Assembly (NCBI GenBank): GCA_031291675.1
Contig: JARLIO010000001.1
Location: forward strand, 62,001 to 126,000
DNA from: Azospirillaceae bacterium
GTDB lineage: Bacteria > Pseudomonadota > Alphaproteobacteria > Azospirillales > Azospirillaceae
Reading direction: 5' to 3'
DNA: 64,000 bases
The translations under genes and the position numbers were made by a program. The notes under the pieces are model-generated. The model did not search any database. It was given only the letters and a program-made list of their open reading frames with translations, and had not been told where the DNA came from. Below, piece by piece: positions 1-9,229 of the stretch. Each line of letters starts with the position of its first letter. Position 1 is the first letter of the stretch.

Positions 1-1421
1 TGCGCCGTGTCGGGCGCATAGAGGCTGGTGGCATATTCGATGCTGCCCCGGATGCCGTCCTCGACTTCCTCGAAGTAAAAAGTGGAGTCATATTTGGAAA
101 TTGTGCTTCGCGTGAGGATTTGCGGGGTATCGACTTTCAACCCGCCAAAGTTCTCGGCTGCCAGGAACGGCAGGAACGTGTAGGCCACCTGGAATATGGG
201 ATTGAGGCTCAGATTCCGGTCTTGCACCAGCGTCTCGACCAGCCGCTCGAAGGGCAGATGGCAATGCTCCAAAGCCGCGGTGATGGCGTATTTGATCTGC
301 GCCACGAGGGCCGCGGCCCCCAATTCCGGCGCCACGGTGATCCTCAAGGGCACGAGGTTGACGAACATGCCGATGATCGGCTCCAGTTCGGGCCGGCTGC
401 GGTTTGCCAGGGGCAGGCCGATGACGAGGTCGGGAGTCCCGGAGTCCCTGGCGAGCAGGATCGACGTGGCCGCCAGCACAAGGTGATTGAGGCTCGCGCC
501 CCATTGCCGGGCCGTCGCCCGGAGCCGGGCGGTCGTGGCGGCATCAATGTCCATGGCGACCGAGGATCCGCTGAAGCGCTGCACAGAAGGGCGGGGCCGG
601 TCCGTCGGCAGGGTGGTGCAGGCCGGGGCGCCGGCCAGGCGCTCGCGCCAATAGGCCAGGTCATCATCCATCCGCCCGTTCTCGCGCAACTGCTGCTGCC
701 AGGCGATATAGTCGCTATAGTGCCAGCGCAGCGGCGGCAGAGTTGGCGCGTGTCCGGCGAGGCGGGCCTCATAGCCGGCGCCGAGTTCGCGCAGGATGAT
801 GCCGAACGACCATCCGTCCGTCACGCTATGGTGGAAATTGAGCACCAGGACATGCTCTTGCGGCCCGAGCCGGACCAGCGCCGCCCGCATCAGCGGCGCC
901 TGGGCGAGATCAAAGCAGTGTTGGGCAATGTCGTCGGCACAGGCGGCCAGACGGACAGAAGCCGCTGTCGCGTCCTGGTCGGAAAAGTCCCATTCGCTCC
1001 AGGGTGCCGCAAGGTCGGCGACGATTTCCAGTTGCAGAGAGTCGCCTTCGAAATGAAAGGACGAGCGCAGCGATTGGTGGCGGCGCACCAGATCATCGAG
1101 AGCGGCCCGCAGCGCGGTCGCGTTCAGGGCGCCGCGAAGACGCAGGGCGAAGGGAATATTATAAGTGGTATTGGGGCCCTGAAGCTGATGGACGAACCAC
1201 AGCCGCTCCTGGGCCGGCGACGGGGCGGTTCGTAGCCGGTCCGGCGTGGGCAGGGAACGGCCCTCCAGATGGGCGATCAGGGCCTCCTTCTGGGCGCCCA
1301 GGCGCGTCCGCAACGCGGGAGTCAGGGTGCCCTCCGGGGCTTTGTAGCGCAGCCTGCCCTGGTCCAGGTTCAGTTCGATGCGGCGGGTCGCCAGCTCTTC
1401 CAGCAGCAGCACCAGACTCAT
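1..1421 (-). CDS. NRPS protein, N-terminal TubC docking domain plus condensation domain (partial, 3' end beyond window)
   Basis: Third protein of a leftward NRPS-PKS assembly line; only the first 473 residues or so are in the window. Residues 1-50 (MSLVLLLEELATRRIELNLD onward) have the helix plus beta-hairpin layout of a TubC-type N-terminal docking domain. A condensation domain starts near residue 66 and carries the catalytic HHxxxDG motif as HHSVTDG at about 197-203, followed by conserved C-domain stretches such as GxFVN-like GMFVNLVPLR near 345. The ATG overlaps the stop of the upstream hybrid NRPS-PKS gene in an ATGA, so the two are translationally coupled. Known for the family: TubC docking domains capture the acidic C-terminal tail of the preceding synthetase. 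Inference: this protein accepts the ketide-extended chain from the upstream ACP and condenses it with a further amino acid. Adenylation and carrier domains would lie off the edge. Confidence 0.93.
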   Translation of the reverse strand, partial: MSLVLLLEELATRRIELNLDQGRLRYKAPEGTLTPALRTRLGAQKEALIAHLEGRSLPTPDRLRTAPSPAQERLWFVHQLQGPNTTYNIPFALRLRGALNATALRAALDDLVRRHQSLRSSFHFEGDSLQLEIVADLAAPWSEWDFSDQDATAASVRLAACADDIAQHCFDLAQAPLMRAALVRLGPQEHVLVLNFHHSVTDGWSFGIILRELGAGYEARLAGHAPTLPPLRWHYSDYIAWQQQLRENGRMDDDLAYWRERLAGAPACTTLPTDRPRPSVQRFSGSSVAMDIDAATTARLRATARQWGASLNHLVLAATSILLARDSGTPDLVIGLPLANRSRPELEPIIGMFVNLVPLRITVAPELGAAALVAQIKYAITAALEHCHLPFERLVETLVQDRNLSLNPIFQVAYTFLPFLAAENFGGLKVDTPQILTRSTISKYDSTFYFEEVEDGIRGSIEYATSLYAPDTA

Positions 1422-4400
1422 AATTCCCCCTCCTCCCAGGCGGCTTCCCGGACCGGCGTCGGGTCCGCGGTCGCCGGGGCCGGAATGTCGAGCGCGAGAT
1501 GGGCGATGGTCGGCTGGTCGAAGAACCGGCTCATCGACAGCTCCTGTCCGGTCAATTCCTTCAGCCGGGCGGAAACCTGCAAGGCCGCGAGCGAGTCGGC
1601 GCCGAGGTCGAACAGGTCGTCCGCGATGCCGATCCGGTCAAAGCCAAGCACTTCGGCCCAAATCCCGGCCAGCAATTGCTGGCCCGGGGTCTCGGCCGGC
1701 TGGAACGGGGATCCCGTCTCCGGTCGGGGCTGACGGGCCGGGGCCGTCTGGTCGGCCCCGGCGTTCGGCGTGTTCGGCGGATCGAAAACCGGCGAGGGCC
1801 GGTCGGCATATTGCCAATCGACCGTGCTGAGGCACAAAACCGGTTCGGACGAGGTCAGGGCGCGCAGGAACACCTCGATACCCTCGGCCGGGGCCAGGGC
1901 AAACGGGTTGCCCGGGATCCCCGACGGGGCCGCCGCTGGGGCCACCGATGGCGCCAACATGGACGGGGCGTCGCTGCGCACCAGGGTGTAGCCCGTCACC
2001 TGAACCAGGAGCGCCCCGGCTTCGTCGCGCAGATCGACATCGAGCACCAGCATCCTGTCGCTCCGGCTGCGCAGCCGGACATGGCTGTTGATGCACGCGG
2101 TGAGCGGCGCGAACAGGCGCACGCTCTCGTAACGCCAGGGCAGCAGCCCGGTGCCGTCCGGGAGGAAGGCGATATAGTAGGACAGGGCCACGTCGAGCAG
2201 GGCGGGATGGAGCGGGTGTTGTGCCAGATCGCCCCGGTATTCCGGCGGGAGCTCGAGCCGGGCCAGGGCTTCGTCGGCACCTTTGCCAAAGCGGCCGGCG
2301 ATCCGCCAGTGCGGACCGGTCGCGATCGCGATGCCGCTCCGGGCCAGCCATTGCCGCTCCGCCACCGGCGGGCACCGGGCCGCGATGGATGCGAGGGGCT
2401 CGAGGGGCTCGAGGGGCGGTGTCGCAGGGGCGGCGCCGAGCCGGGCCCGGGCATGGTCGCGCCCCCGGGTCCCGTCGTCGGAGCGCAAGCTGAGCGCGTC
2501 GCCGTGGCGCAGCACCTCGACATGGCGCGAGGTTTCGCCACCGTGAAGCATCGGTTCGTTCAGGGTCACGCCCGTGAGTTCGAGGGGCCCGGTGCGCTCC
2601 AGCGCCAGCGCGAACAGGTCGAGATAGGCGGTGCCCGGCAGCAGCGCGACATCGTCGACCCGGTGTTCGCCCCAGGGCCAGAAATCGGCGGGGGACAGCG
2701 TCCAGCCGCGCAACGGGACGCCCGCGTCGGCACCGCGCCGCGCCGGGCGTCCCGCCCGCGCGGCCATGCCCACCTCGGCCCAGCTATCCCACTGCAGCGA
2801 CAGCCAGCGTCCCGGTGCCTCGGCGGCGCGGGCGGCGGCATAGGCATCCAGCCAGGCATTGGCGGCGGCGTAGGCCACCTGTCCGGCGCCACCCAGAGCG
2901 GCGGTCAGCGAGGAGCACAACAGGACGAAGTCCGGGTCGCAACCGCGCAGCGCCTGGGCCAGGGCCAGAGTGCCCGCCACTTTGGCCTGCAGGACCCGCT
3001 CGATCTCGTCGAGACGGGTCCGGGCGATCAGGCTGCCGCCGCCGACGCCCGCGGCATGGATCACCCCGTCGATGCGGCCCCAGCGGGTGCGGAGCGCGTC
3101 GACCAGGGCCCGAACCGCGACGGCATCGGCGATGTCGGCCGCAAAGGTGACGATCTCGGCACCGGCCGCCTTCAGGTCACGAAGCGTGTCCTGTTGTTCC
3201 GCGTCCGGTTCGTGGCGCGAAACCAGCGCGAGCCGGGCCCGGCAGGTTCGGGCCAGGCCGCGCGCCAGGGCCAGGCCAATGCCGCCCAGGCCGCCGGTGA
3301 TCAGGTAGACGCCGCGGTCCCGGAGGCGCGCCGCCCCGGCCTCGGCGGGGTCGATGGCCAGCGGCGAGACTTTTCGCCGCCACAGGGTGTGGCCGGAGAG
3401 CAGCAGGACCGGGTCGGGCCGCGAAGCCGCCTGACGGACACCATCCCGGGACAGCCCGTCGACATCCGGATTGACCCGCAACAGGCCGGTCGAGATCGTG
3501 CCATATTCCTGCGGCGCGACGATCGCGACGGCGTCGAGATAGGCAAAGGCAGGTTGCGGCGCGGCCTCCGGGCCGCCGGCATGCGGCGCCACCAGCATGA
3601 GCTTGATGGAGCGCTGACCCAGGGTGGCGGCCAGGGCCCGGATGTCGCTGAGCAGGGCGTCCAGATGCCGCGCCGTTTGGTCCGGTGCGCCGGGATCCTG
3701 GCCCAGCGCCGCCAGATGCCAGCATTGCAGGGGTCCTTGCCGCTGCGCGGTGAACCGGGTCAGATCGGCGGCCAGCCCGGGCCCGGCGGCGGCGGCGATG
3801 ACATCCCACCCGGTGGCGCGCAGCGCCGCCAGCCAGCGTGTTTCCGCGGCGCTGCCCCGATGGATCGCCAGGATCGGGTTGTCATCCCCGTCATCGAGCC
3901 GGCGCAGCGGGATGCGTTCCCAACCCGGGAAATAGAACCAATCGCTGACCGGGCGCTTGGCCATCCCGTTTCGCGGCGGTTCGATGACGGCCGGGGCTTC
4001 GCGCGGCGGCTCGATCCAATATTCCGCGTGATCGAAGACGTAACCCGGCAACGGGATGCGCCGGCAAGCACCGTGGTTTGGGGCGCCGGATGCCGGGTCG
4101 GTCTCTGTCAGCCAGGCCTGGGCGAAGGCGGCCGCGGCCGCGGACCCGGGATGTCCCACGGGGACGGCAACCGCGGCGCTGGCTTGGCCGGGCGGGACGG
4201 TGCCATCCGGGTCGACCCGCCGGATGTCGGCTTCCGTCACGGCCCGCAGCGCGGCCGCGGCGTCAGCCCGGGAACCGGCAAAGACGACGACCCGCAGGGC
4301 AAAACGCCGGCGCCCGGCGGTGAGCGTGAACCGCAGATCCGCGGGGCTTACCTCGGGATGCGCGTCCAGATGCCGGGCGAGAGCCTGGGCATAGCCCAGC

Positions 4401-7400
4401 AGGGATCGGGCACTGCGCGCCGACAAGGGGATGCACCAGTCGCCCGGCTGTGGCGCAACGGCTTCGGCTTGGGCCGGTTCGGGGCGGGGCGGGGCCTGCT
4501 CCAGAATGACATGGGCGTTGGTGCCGCCGATGCCGAAGGCGCTGACCCCGGCGCGCCGCGGGCCGGTTCCGGGCCAGGGCGTGAGCTGCACGGCGACCCG
4601 GAACGGGGTCCGCTCGAAACCGATCGCGCGGCTCGGCCGGGTGCAATGGAGCGAGGCCGGGATCAAACCATGCTCGACGGCGAGCACCGCTTTGATGAAG
4701 CCGGCCACACCGGCGGCGGTGTCAAGATGGCCGATATTGCTCTTGAGCGAGCCGATATAGCAGCTCTGCGGTTCCGGCCCGTCCGGGGCGAAGGCTTCGC
4801 TCAGGGCCTGGATCTCGATCGGGTCGCCCATCGGCGTCGCGGTGCCGTGCGCCTCGATATAGCGGATCGACGTCGCCGGGAGGCCGGCGCGGTCCAGGGC
4901 CGCGCGGATGACGTCGCGCTGGCGGTGCACGCCCGGGGCGGTGAAGCCGACCTTGTCCGCCCCGTCATTGTTGATCGCGCTGCCCTTGATGACCGCATGG
5001 ATGGTGTCGCCATCGGCCACAGCCTGCTCAAGCCGCTTCAGCACGACCACGGCGACGCCGCTGCCGCCGACGGTGCCGGCGGCGTCGTCGGCGAAGGTCC
5101 GGCAATGCCCGTCGGGCGCGGCGATGCCACCGCTCTGGTAGCGATAGCCGGCGACCGGCGGCAGTTGCAGGGTGACGCCGCCGGCCAGGGCGACGTCGCA
5201 GGCGCCGCTGCGCAGCGCCTCGGCGGCCGTGTGGATCGCGACCAGCGAGGTCGAGCAGGCGGTGTTGATGTTGACGCTGGGGCCACGCAAGTTCAACTTG
5301 TACGACACGCGGGCGGTGATGAAATCCTTGTCATTGCCCAGACTGATCGCGTAGGCGTCGGCGTCGTGGCCCTGGAGCAGCAACACGCGAAGATTGTTGA
5401 CCAGGTAAGCGCCAAACCCCATGCCGCCGAAGACCCCGATGTCGCCATCGACGCGGTCGGGATCATAGCCGGCATGCTCAAGGGCATGCCAGGCCTCCTC
5501 CAGGAACAGGCGTTGCTGGGGATCGATGATTTCGGCGTCCTTCGGGGTGTAGCCGAAGAAGCCGGCGTCAAACAGCCTGGTGCCCTCCAGATAGCCATGG
5601 GCGGGGACATAGTCGGGATGCGCGATCAACGCTTCCGGGACACCCGCCGCGGCCAGTTCCTCCGGGGTGAAGACGCGAATACTCTCGCGACCCGCGACCA
5701 GGTTGCTCCACAGCTCGTCAACGGTGGCGGCGCCGGGAAACCGGCCCGCCATGCCGATCACCGCCACGTCACCGCCCTGGCGCGGACGAACCGGCGTCAT
5801 CGGCTGGCTGGTCTCGCCGCGCAGCCGCCGGGCCAGACCGGCCACCGTGGGGTCGGCGAACAGCGCGACCAGCGGAAGATCGCCGCCATATTCGGCCAAC
5901 AGGCGGGTATGGAGGCGCACCAGCAGCAGCGAATGGCCGCCGAGATCAAAGAAATTCTCGTTCCGCCCGACCGAGGGCCGGCCCAGCAGCTCCGCCCAAA
6001 GCGCGGCGATTTGGGCCTCCAGCGCATCGGCCGGAGGGGTCTCGGGCACGGTGACCCGCCGCCGTTCGGGTTCGGGCAGGGCCGCGACATCGATCTTGCC
6101 GCTGACCGTGGTCGGAAACGCCGGCAGGAACGCGAAGGCCTCCGGGATCATCGCGTCGGGAAGCCATTGGCCGAGCCACGCGGCCAGGTCACCCGGCGGG
6201 ACAGCGGCATCGCCACAGGGTATGCAGTAGGCCACCAGCACGGTGCCCTCGGCGCTGTCGCGGGCCAGCACCTTCGCCTGGGCGATCGCGGGATGACGGG
6301 TCAGCGCCACTTCGATCTCGCCCGGTTCCAGGCGGAAACCGCGAAGCTTGATCTGCTGGTCGATGCGGCCGAGAAACTCGATCCCGCGATCCGGTCCGAT
6401 CCGGACACGGTCGCCGGTGCGGTAAAGCCTGATCGCGTCCGGGGTTTCGGGGCTGACCCAGCGTCCGCCATCGGACAGCCGCGCCCAGGCGCGGAACACC
6501 GCATCGGTGTGCGCCGGGTCGCCGAGATAGCCGCGGGCGAGAGCGGGGCCGCCAATGCACAGCTCACCCGGGATCCCGGTTCCGACCTCCCGGCCGGTTT
6601 CGTCAAGGATCCGCAGGATCCGTCCCGGCATGGCGCGGCCGATGGGCACGACGCCGTTGCTGGTGACCAGCCGCGATTCCGGGCCAATGCGGTTGAAGAC
6701 AGCGGTGACGACGGCCTCCGTCGGCCCGTAGGCATTGATCAGGGGAACCTGCCGCAGCGGCCCGGCGAGCCAGGCCTGGGCCACGGCGGTCGGCATGGCC
6801 TCGCCCCCGGCAATGACCAGCCGCAGATCCCGGGGCACGTCATCGGGGCGGCGATCCCAGTAGAACAGCAATTCGCGCAGATATTGGGGGGGAAGATCCG
6901 CGCAGGTCACGCCGAATTCGTTCAGTCGGGCGCATAATTCCTGGGGTGACCACAGCCGGCGGTCGCGGACCAGCACCGCGGCGCCGGCGACGAGCGGGGC
7001 GAACAGTTGTTCCCAGGCGGCGTCGAACATCATCGGGGCGAACAACAGGGCGCGGTCGCTGCCGGTCAGCGCGTAAGCGCGGATGGCGCTGTGGCAATGC
7101 ATGGCGAAGGCCCCATGGCTCACGACGACGCCCTTGGGCCGGCCCGTGGTGCCGGAGGTGTAGATCAGGTAGGCCGGGGTGTCCGGCTCGGCCTGGGCGG
7201 GACCCGTGATCGATGCGGTGGTGGCGGCCCCGGTCTGGGTCAGGGTCGCGGGGTTCAACAGGGGGCAGGGCGGATCGTCGCCGAAATCAGCATCGGCCAG
7301 GCTGTCATCGTGCCACAACAGCGCGGCATGGGCATCGCCCAGGATGAAAAGGAGCCGCGCCACCGGCGCCTGGGGATCGAGCGGCAGCACCGTGACGCCC

Positions 7401-9067
7401 TGAGCCAGCGCGGCCAGCGCGGTGGCCGTCCATTCCAGGCCGGGCGCGCACGCCAGCGCCAGCACGGCGCCGCGCCTCAGCCCCAGGACCTCCAGTTGAC
7501 CCCGGCGCAACGCCACCCGTTGCTCCAGTGCCCCGAAGCTGGTGGTGACACCGCCGCCGCGCAGGGCGGCGCGATCGGGTTGGCGGCGCGCCTGTTCGCC
7601 GATCGCATCGGGAACCAGACGGGCCGGCGCGTCCAGCGCTTCCCCTGCCAGGACCCCGGCCAGGGGCTCGCGCGCGGTCCGCGGCATCAGGTTGATGTCC
7701 CGGACGCGCCGATCCAGGCGTTCGGCCATGGCCTCCAGGATCAGGCGGAAATGCGCCAGCATGCTCCGGGCGCTGCCTTCCTCCCAGACGTCGGTGGCAT
7801 ATTCCAGGCCGATGAAATAATCGCCGCCCTGCTGAATGACATCCAGCGTCAGCTCGAACATCGCGGTGGCGCGGGCCAGGAAGAACCGCTCGATCGACAA
7901 TCCGGCAACTTTATCGGGGGCCGGATCACTGTCCGCCAGGAACGAGAGCGCGGCCTGGATCACCGGCGGCCGTCCGGGGGTGCGCGGCGCGTGCATCGCG
8001 CCGGCAAGCGCATCGAGGGGGAGTTCCGGGTGGCTCAGCATGTCGAACACGGCCTGCCGCGTGCGGGCCAGCACCTCGGCGAGGGAGGGATCGCCGGTGA
8101 AATCGAGCCTGACCACGCCGGTGTTGACGAAGAAGCCGATGGTGCGCTCGAAGTGGCCGGTGTCACGCACAGAGACCGGGATCCCGATCAGCAGATCCTC
8201 CTGGCCGCTGTGCCGGTGCAGCAAGGTGCCGAATGCCGCCAGCCAGATCATGAAGGGTGTCAAGCGCATGCCCGGGCTCTGTTCGAGCACCCGATCGAGC
8301 CACGGGCCGGCGGCCCATTGGCTGGTGAGCATGGCGCCGCGATGGGAAAAGCGATCGGGCAGGGGGCGGTCGAACGGAAAGGCGACACGGGTCGGCGCAT
8401 CGGCGAGGTCCCGGATGCGCGCCTCCAGGCGCTGGCGGTCGCCGTCACGCTGGCGCCGGCGGCTCTCGTCGGCGATGAAATCGGCATAGGAGGGAACGGG
8501 GACCCATGCTGGTTGACGGCCCTCGAGCAACGCCTCGTAGCTGTCGAACAACTCCCGGCGCAGGATTTCCAGCGACAGGCCATCGCCATTGATGTGGTGG
8601 AGGTCGAGCAGCAGCCGATGGTCTTCGGCTTCCGTCCGGTAGAGGCAGACGCGCAGCAGAGGCCCCCGATCCAGCGCAAACGGCCCGGAGGCGTGGGTCC
8701 GGTGGTACTCTTCCCAGGATGTCCCGTCGGTGAAATCGTGCTCGATGATGTCGAGGCGGGCGGGGGGCAGGATGACCCTGAAGGGCCGACCGTCCCGGTT
8801 CGGGAACACGGTGCGCAGCGTTTCGTGACGCCGCCACAGGATCTGGATCGCCTCCTTGAACGCGGCGGCATCAAGCCGGCCCCGGATGCGCAGGTAGCAG
8901 GGCATGTGGTAGGCGACGCTGTCGGGCTGGAGCATGCTGACCAGCCACAGGCGCTCCTGCATGCTGGAAAGGCCGTCGCTGTCAAGGGTCGCCGCTCCTG
9001 ACGGTTCCGGTGCCGCCGGGTCGAGAAGCAGGTCAAACAGACGGTCTTCGGCGTTGCCTTGTTCCAT
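1418..9067 (-). CDS. Hybrid NRPS-PKS, C-A-PCP-KS-KR-DH-ACP, lacking an acyltransferase domain
   Basis: Giant synthetase of 2549 aa from ATG 9067 (AGGTGA lies upstream; an in-frame GTG at 9097 would add 10 aa). Domains by residue from this ATG: condensation 35-470 with HHINGDG at 157-163; adenylation 490-1010 with YTSGTTGRPKG near 636 and the terminal lysine in VSGK near 991; PCP with LGGHSLL near 1052; ketosynthase 1105-1530 with all three catalytic residues (Cys in TACSTS at 1271, His in EAHGTAT at 1407, His in SNIGH at 1447); a KS-AT linker that runs straight into a post-AT linker (LPGYVFDHAEYWIE at about 1683-1696) with no AT between; ketoreductase with GGLGGIG near 1935 and Ser-Tyr-Asn catalytic residues around 2062-2080; dehydratase 2125-2370; ACP with LGADSL near 2495. 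The C-terminus is acidic (WEEGEL). The missing AT implies loading in trans. Confidence 0.93.
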   Translation of the reverse strand: MEQGNAEDRLFDLLLDPAAPEPSGAATLDSDGLSSMQERLWLVSMLQPDSVAYHMPCYLRIRGRLDAAAFKEAIQILWRRHETLRTVFPNRDGRPFRVILPPARLDIIEHDFTDGTSWEEYHRTHASGPFALDRGPLLRVCLYRTEAEDHRLLLDLHHINGDGLSLEILRRELFDSYEALLEGRQPAWVPVPSYADFIADESRRRQRDGDRQRLEARIRDLADAPTRVAFPFDRPLPDRFSHRGAMLTSQWAAGPWLDRVLEQSPGMRLTPFMIWLAAFGTLLHRHSGQEDLLIGIPVSVRDTGHFERTIGFFVNTGVVRLDFTGDPSLAEVLARTRQAVFDMLSHPELPLDALAGAMHAPRTPGRPPVIQAALSFLADSDPAPDKVAGLSIERFFLARATAMFELTLDVIQQGGDYFIGLEYATDVWEEGSARSMLAHFRLILEAMAERLDRRVRDINLMPRTAREPLAGVLAGEALDAPARLVPDAIGEQARRQPDRAALRGGGVTTSFGALEQRVALRRGQLEVLGLRRGAVLALACAPGLEWTATALAALAQGVTVLPLDPQAPVARLLFILGDAHAALLWHDDSLADADFGDDPPCPLLNPATLTQTGAATTASITGPAQAEPDTPAYLIYTSGTTGRPKGVVVSHGAFAMHCHSAIRAYALTGSDRALLFAPMMFDAAWEQLFAPLVAGAAVLVRDRRLWSPQELCARLNEFGVTCADLPPQYLRELLFYWDRRPDDVPRDLRLVIAGGEAMPTAVAQAWLAGPLRQVPLINAYGPTEAVVTAVFNRIGPESRLVTSNGVVPIGRAMPGRILRILDETGREVGTGIPGELCIGGPALARGYLGDPAHTDAVFRAWARLSDGGRWVSPETPDAIRLYRTGDRVRIGPDRGIEFLGRIDQQIKLRGFRLEPGEIEVALTRHPAIAQAKVLARDSAEGTVLVAYCIPCGDAAVPPGDLAAWLGQWLPDAMIPEAFAFLPAFPTTVSGKIDVAALPEPERRRVTVPETPPADALEAQIAALWAELLGRPSVGRNENFFDLGGHSLLLVRLHTRLLAEYGGDLPLVALFADPTVAGLARRLRGETSQPMTPVRPRQGGDVAVIGMAGRFPGAATVDELWSNLVAGRESIRVFTPEELAAAGVPEALIAHPDYVPAHGYLEGTRLFDAGFFGYTPKDAEIIDPQQRLFLEEAWHALEHAGYDPDRVDGDIGVFGGMGFGAYLVNNLRVLLLQGHDADAYAISLGNDKDFITARVSYKLNLRGPSVNINTACSTSLVAIHTAAEALRSGACDVALAGGVTLQLPPVAGYRYQSGGIAAPDGHCRTFADDAAGTVGGSGVAVVVLKRLEQAVADGDTIHAVIKGSAINNDGADKVGFTAPGVHRQRDVIRAALDRAGLPATSIRYIEAHGTATPMGDPIEIQALSEAFAPDGPEPQSCYIGSLKSNIGHLDTAAGVAGFIKAVLAVEHGLIPASLHCTRPSRAIGFERTPFRVAVQLTPWPGTGPRRAGVSAFGIGGTNAHVILEQAPPRPEPAQAEAVAPQPGDWCIPLSARSARSLLGYAQALARHLDAHPEVSPADLRFTLTAGRRRFALRVVVFAGSRADAAAALRAVTEADIRRVDPDGTVPPGQASAAVAVPVGHPGSAAAAAFAQAWLTETDPASGAPNHGACRRIPLPGYVFDHAEYWIEPPREAPAVIEPPRNGMAKRPVSDWFYFPGWERIPLRRLDDGDDNPILAIHRGSAAETRWLAALRATGWDVIAAAAGPGLAADLTRFTAQRQGPLQCWHLAALGQDPGAPDQTARHLDALLSDIRALAATLGQRSIKLMLVAPHAGGPEAAPQPAFAYLDAVAIVAPQEYGTISTGLLRVNPDVDGLSRDGVRQAASRPDPVLLLSGHTLWRRKVSPLAIDPAEAGAARLRDRGVYLITGGLGGIGLALARGLARTCRARLALVSRHEPDAEQQDTLRDLKAAGAEIVTFAADIADAVAVRALVDALRTRWGRIDGVIHAAGVGGGSLIARTRLDEIERVLQAKVAGTLALAQALRGCDPDFVLLCSSLTAALGGAGQVAYAAANAWLDAYAAARAAEAPGRWLSLQWDSWAEVGMAARAGRPARRGADAGVPLRGWTLSPADFWPWGEHRVDDVALLPGTAYLDLFALALERTGPLELTGVTLNEPMLHGGETSRHVEVLRHGDALSLRSDDGTRGRDHARARLGAAPATPPLEPLEPLASIAARCPPVAERQWLARSGIAIATGPHWRIAGRFGKGADEALARLELPPEYRGDLAQHPLHPALLDVALSYYIAFLPDGTGLLPWRYESVRLFAPLTACINSHVRLRSRSDRMLVLDVDLRDEAGALLVQVTGYTLVRSDAPSMLAPSVAPAAAPSGIPGNPFALAPAEGIEVFLRALTSSEPVLCLSTVDWQYADRPSPVFDPPNTPNAGADQTAPARQPRPETGSPFQPAETPGQQLLAGIWAEVLGFDRIGIADDLFDLGADSLAALQVSARLKELTGQELSMSRFFDQPTIAHLALDIPAPATADPTPVREAAWEEGEL

Positions 9068-9160
9068 GTGCCCGTCACCTGAATTGATATTGTGCACGAC
9101 GCCGATCCCCGACCGATCCCGGGTCGGGCCGATCGGTGGTTGGTCCTAATGGGGTGCCTC

Positions 9161-9229
9161 ATCGAATTTGCAACCGTCGGCCCCGCGTTCGCGAGCATGA
9201 CGGTTGCAAATTCGATGACGCGAGCCACT
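9161..9229. repeat. Dispersed hairpin repeat between two NRPS genes (family A, copy 1)
   Basis: An 18-bp perfect inverted repeat: ATCGAATTTGCAACCGTC at 9161-9178 and its complement at 9199-9216, with a 20-nt loop. The tail GCGTTCGCGAGCATGACGG followed by GCAAATTCGATGACGCGAGCCACT recurs with variation near 30640-30680, 50470-50514 and 58021-58036. It sits in the 160-nt gap between the two NRPS genes, so the stem would form in their shared transcript. It could be a REP-type element acting as an mRNA stabiliser or partial terminator; no U-tract follows, so a classical terminator is unlikely. Confidence 0.8.

Noticed and set aside
4080-4180. GHPGS in the post-KS region considered as a remnant AT active site (GHSxG)
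   Set aside because: No AT flanking sequence before or after, only about 130 residues between linkers, and the residues around are Ala/Val-rich linker.
1499-6937. Very long open frame (1812 codons) antisense to the NRPS-PKS gene
   Set aside because: High-GC third-position bias keeps the antisense frame open; its translation is Arg/Gly/Gln-rich without any motif, while the other strand has full NRPS-PKS domains.
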